This document shows, in pieces, positions 19,632 through 20,595 of a stretch of DNA of 20,595 bases. Position numbers and translations under genes: made by a program. The DNA comes from a virus. Every line of letters begins with the position of its first letter. Positions within the stretch are counted from its first letter, which is position 1. The stretch is taken from IMG/VR virus record IMGVR_UViG_3300047550_002443, positions 1-20,595 of that record. One strand, 5' to 3'. A model generated the notes under the pieces. The model saw only the letters and a program-made list of their open reading frames with translations. It was not told where the DNA came from and made no database searches.

Positions 19632-20595
19632 ATGGAACATGATTATCAAGATGTAAAATCAGCCATTGAAGCTACTTGTCGCGCTTTCGAAGAATTTAAG
19701 AAAACGAATGACGAGCGAGTACGTAGGCTGGAAAAAGGCAACAGCGATTCGCTGGTTGATGCAAAACTGAGCCGTATCGAAAAAGACCTCGATCAGCTTG
19801 AAAAGATCAATCAGGAACTCACGCTGTCCAAGCAGAACGAGAAAAACATCAAGGAACAGCTTGATAACATCGAAACGATGATCAAGCGTCCTGCTATGGG
19901 ATTGACCAGTAAACAGGTTGATCGCAAGATGGAAGTATTCTCTAAGTGGCTGCGCAAAGGCAAAGAAAACCTGGATCGCGATGAAGTCAAAGCGTTGACT
20001 GTAGGCGATGACACCCAGGCTGGATTCCTTGCCCCGCCGGAATACGTTGCGGAACTGATTAAGACCGTTACCGAAATCTCGCCGGTTCGTCAGGTTGCCC
20101 GTGTTCGTACCACCAGCCAGCGTTCAATTCAGATGCCTTCGAGAACGGCTACTTTCGCCGCTTCTTGGGTTGCTGAAACTGGTACGCGGTCTGAAACGAC
20201 TGGATATACTACCCAGCTTGAAGAAATCCCGACGCATGAACTGTATGCGCTTGTCGATATTTCCGAAGCTCTGCTGGAAGATAGCGTATTCAATCTGGAA
20301 GCCGAAATGTCAACCGAGTTTGCCGAACAGTTTGCAAAGGCTGAAGGCGCGGCGTTCACAACGGGTAACTCTATTGGCAAGCCGGAAGGCTTCACCACCA
20401 ATACCGGCGCAAGCACGACAGGCGGTTCAGGTGTTGTTACTGCTGATACTCTGCTCACACTGGTACACGCGATTAAGACCGAATACGGCAGAAATGCTAT
20501 TTTTGCATTCAATCGCACTACGCTCGGCGCAATCCGTAAGCTGAAAGATACTGCCGGTCAGTATATATTCCAGCCTGGAATGAGTGGCATTGCTG
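19632..20595 (+). CDS. Major capsid protein, HK97 fold, 3' partial
   Basis: The ATG at 19632 has AGGAG seven bases upstream. The frame is open to the window edge, giving 321 residues without a stop. Residues 1-~105 are a charged coiled coil (RVRRLEKGNSDSLVDAKLSR, ISRIEKDL-type heptads), the delta domain that acts as scaffold and is removed by the upstream protease. The mature part begins near the segment TVGDDTQAGFLAPPEYVAEL and continues ISPVRQVARVRTTSQRSIQM and TPTHEL-like TQLEEIPTHELYALVDISEA, typical of HK97 Phage_capsid proteins. Codon use (CTG for Leu, CGT for Arg, GGT for Gly, ACC for Thr) is clearly more GC-rich than in the tail genes. This fits selection for high expression in the host. 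Confidence 0.96.
   Translation, partial: MEHDYQDVKSAIEATCRAFEEFKKTNDERVRRLEKGNSDSLVDAKLSRIEKDLDQLEKINQELTLSKQNEKNIKEQLDNIETMIKRPAMGLTSKQVDRKMEVFSKWLRKGKENLDRDEVKALTVGDDTQAGFLAPPEYVAELIKTVTEISPVRQVARVRTTSQRSIQMPSRTATFAASWVAETGTRSETTGYTTQLEEIPTHELYALVDISEALLEDSVFNLEAEMSTEFAEQFAKAEGAAFTTGNSIGKPEGFTTNTGASTTGGSGVVTADTLLTLVHAIKTEYGRNAIFAFNRTTLGAIRKLKDTAGQYIFQPGMSGIA

Noticed and set aside
20095-20544. Alternative frames over the capsid gene
   Set aside because: They are shadows in Arg/Leu/Ser-rich frames opposite or beside an unmistakable HK97 capsid protein.
1-20595. tRNA genes, insertion sequences and integrase attachment sites
   Set aside because: I looked for cloverleaf-like segments, transposase motifs and recombinase genes on both strands and saw none that I could support.

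Overview
This window is most of the genome of a tailed double-stranded DNA bacteriophage with an HK97-type head and a siphovirus-type tail. Terminase, portal, MuF-type minor head protein, prohead protease, major capsid protein, tail assembly chaperone, tape measure, holin and endolysin are all recognisable. The base composition is AT-rich. The tail chaperones and the three-helix holin belong to families also found in alphaproteobacterial gene transfer agents, and two tail-locus proteins carry Sec signal peptides. This points to a Gram-negative, probably proteobacterial and possibly aquatic host. The host is an inference; no gene fixes the species.

Layout. (1) 1-7042, rightward: end of the late operon. 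It holds a tail assembly chaperone (cut by the window edge) with a textbook -1 frameshift signal into a second chaperone frame, the tape measure, a distal-tail-like protein, a small unknown, two secreted or tail-tip proteins of unknown role, a membrane-anchored coiled coil, a holin and an M15 endolysin. (2) 7043-11765, leftward: a recombination and accessory operon. In transcription order it is ERF annealing protein, PD-(D/E)XK exonuclease, winged-helix protein, SSB-like protein, a conserved 106-residue protein, SleB-type cell-wall hydrolase, two unknowns, a small HTH protein, a NinG/Rap HNH endonuclease, a Cro-like HTH protein and a 2OG-Fe(II) oxygenase. (3) 11766-11942: a very AT-rich divergent control region with a promoter in each direction and overlapping TTACAT/ATGTAA inverted repeats. 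(4) 11943-14663, rightward: early genes, including a DUF4373-type replication protein with a candidate origin embedded in its gene, a zinc-ribbon protein and a DNA adenine methyltransferase. (5) 14664-14814: a non-coding gap with a promoter, a sequence matching 11 of the 12 bases of the phage lambda cohesive end, and an intrinsic terminator. (6) 14815-20595, rightward: start of the late operon (terS, terL, portal, MuF, protease, capsid), leaving the window inside the capsid gene.

How it fits together. The window ends in head genes and begins in tail genes, both rightward. In the usual order they join through head-completion and major-tail genes, so the molecule is probably circular as assembled, with one late operon running from 14.8 kb through the ends to 7.0 kb. 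The non-structural region is then fully visible. It contains an annealing protein, exonuclease, SSB-like protein and Rap recombination set, but no integrase, no CI-type repressor and no DNA polymerase. This suggests reliance on host replication enzymes and probably a non-integrating life style.

The strongest new observations are a complete -1 frameshift cassette (GGGAAAA, 6-nt spacer, 7-bp stem) joining two GTA-type chaperones; a lambda-like cos sequence just upstream of terS; 11-bp iterons in the replication gene; a second cell-wall hydrolase inside the recombination operon; and extra domains fused to the portal and the prohead protease.
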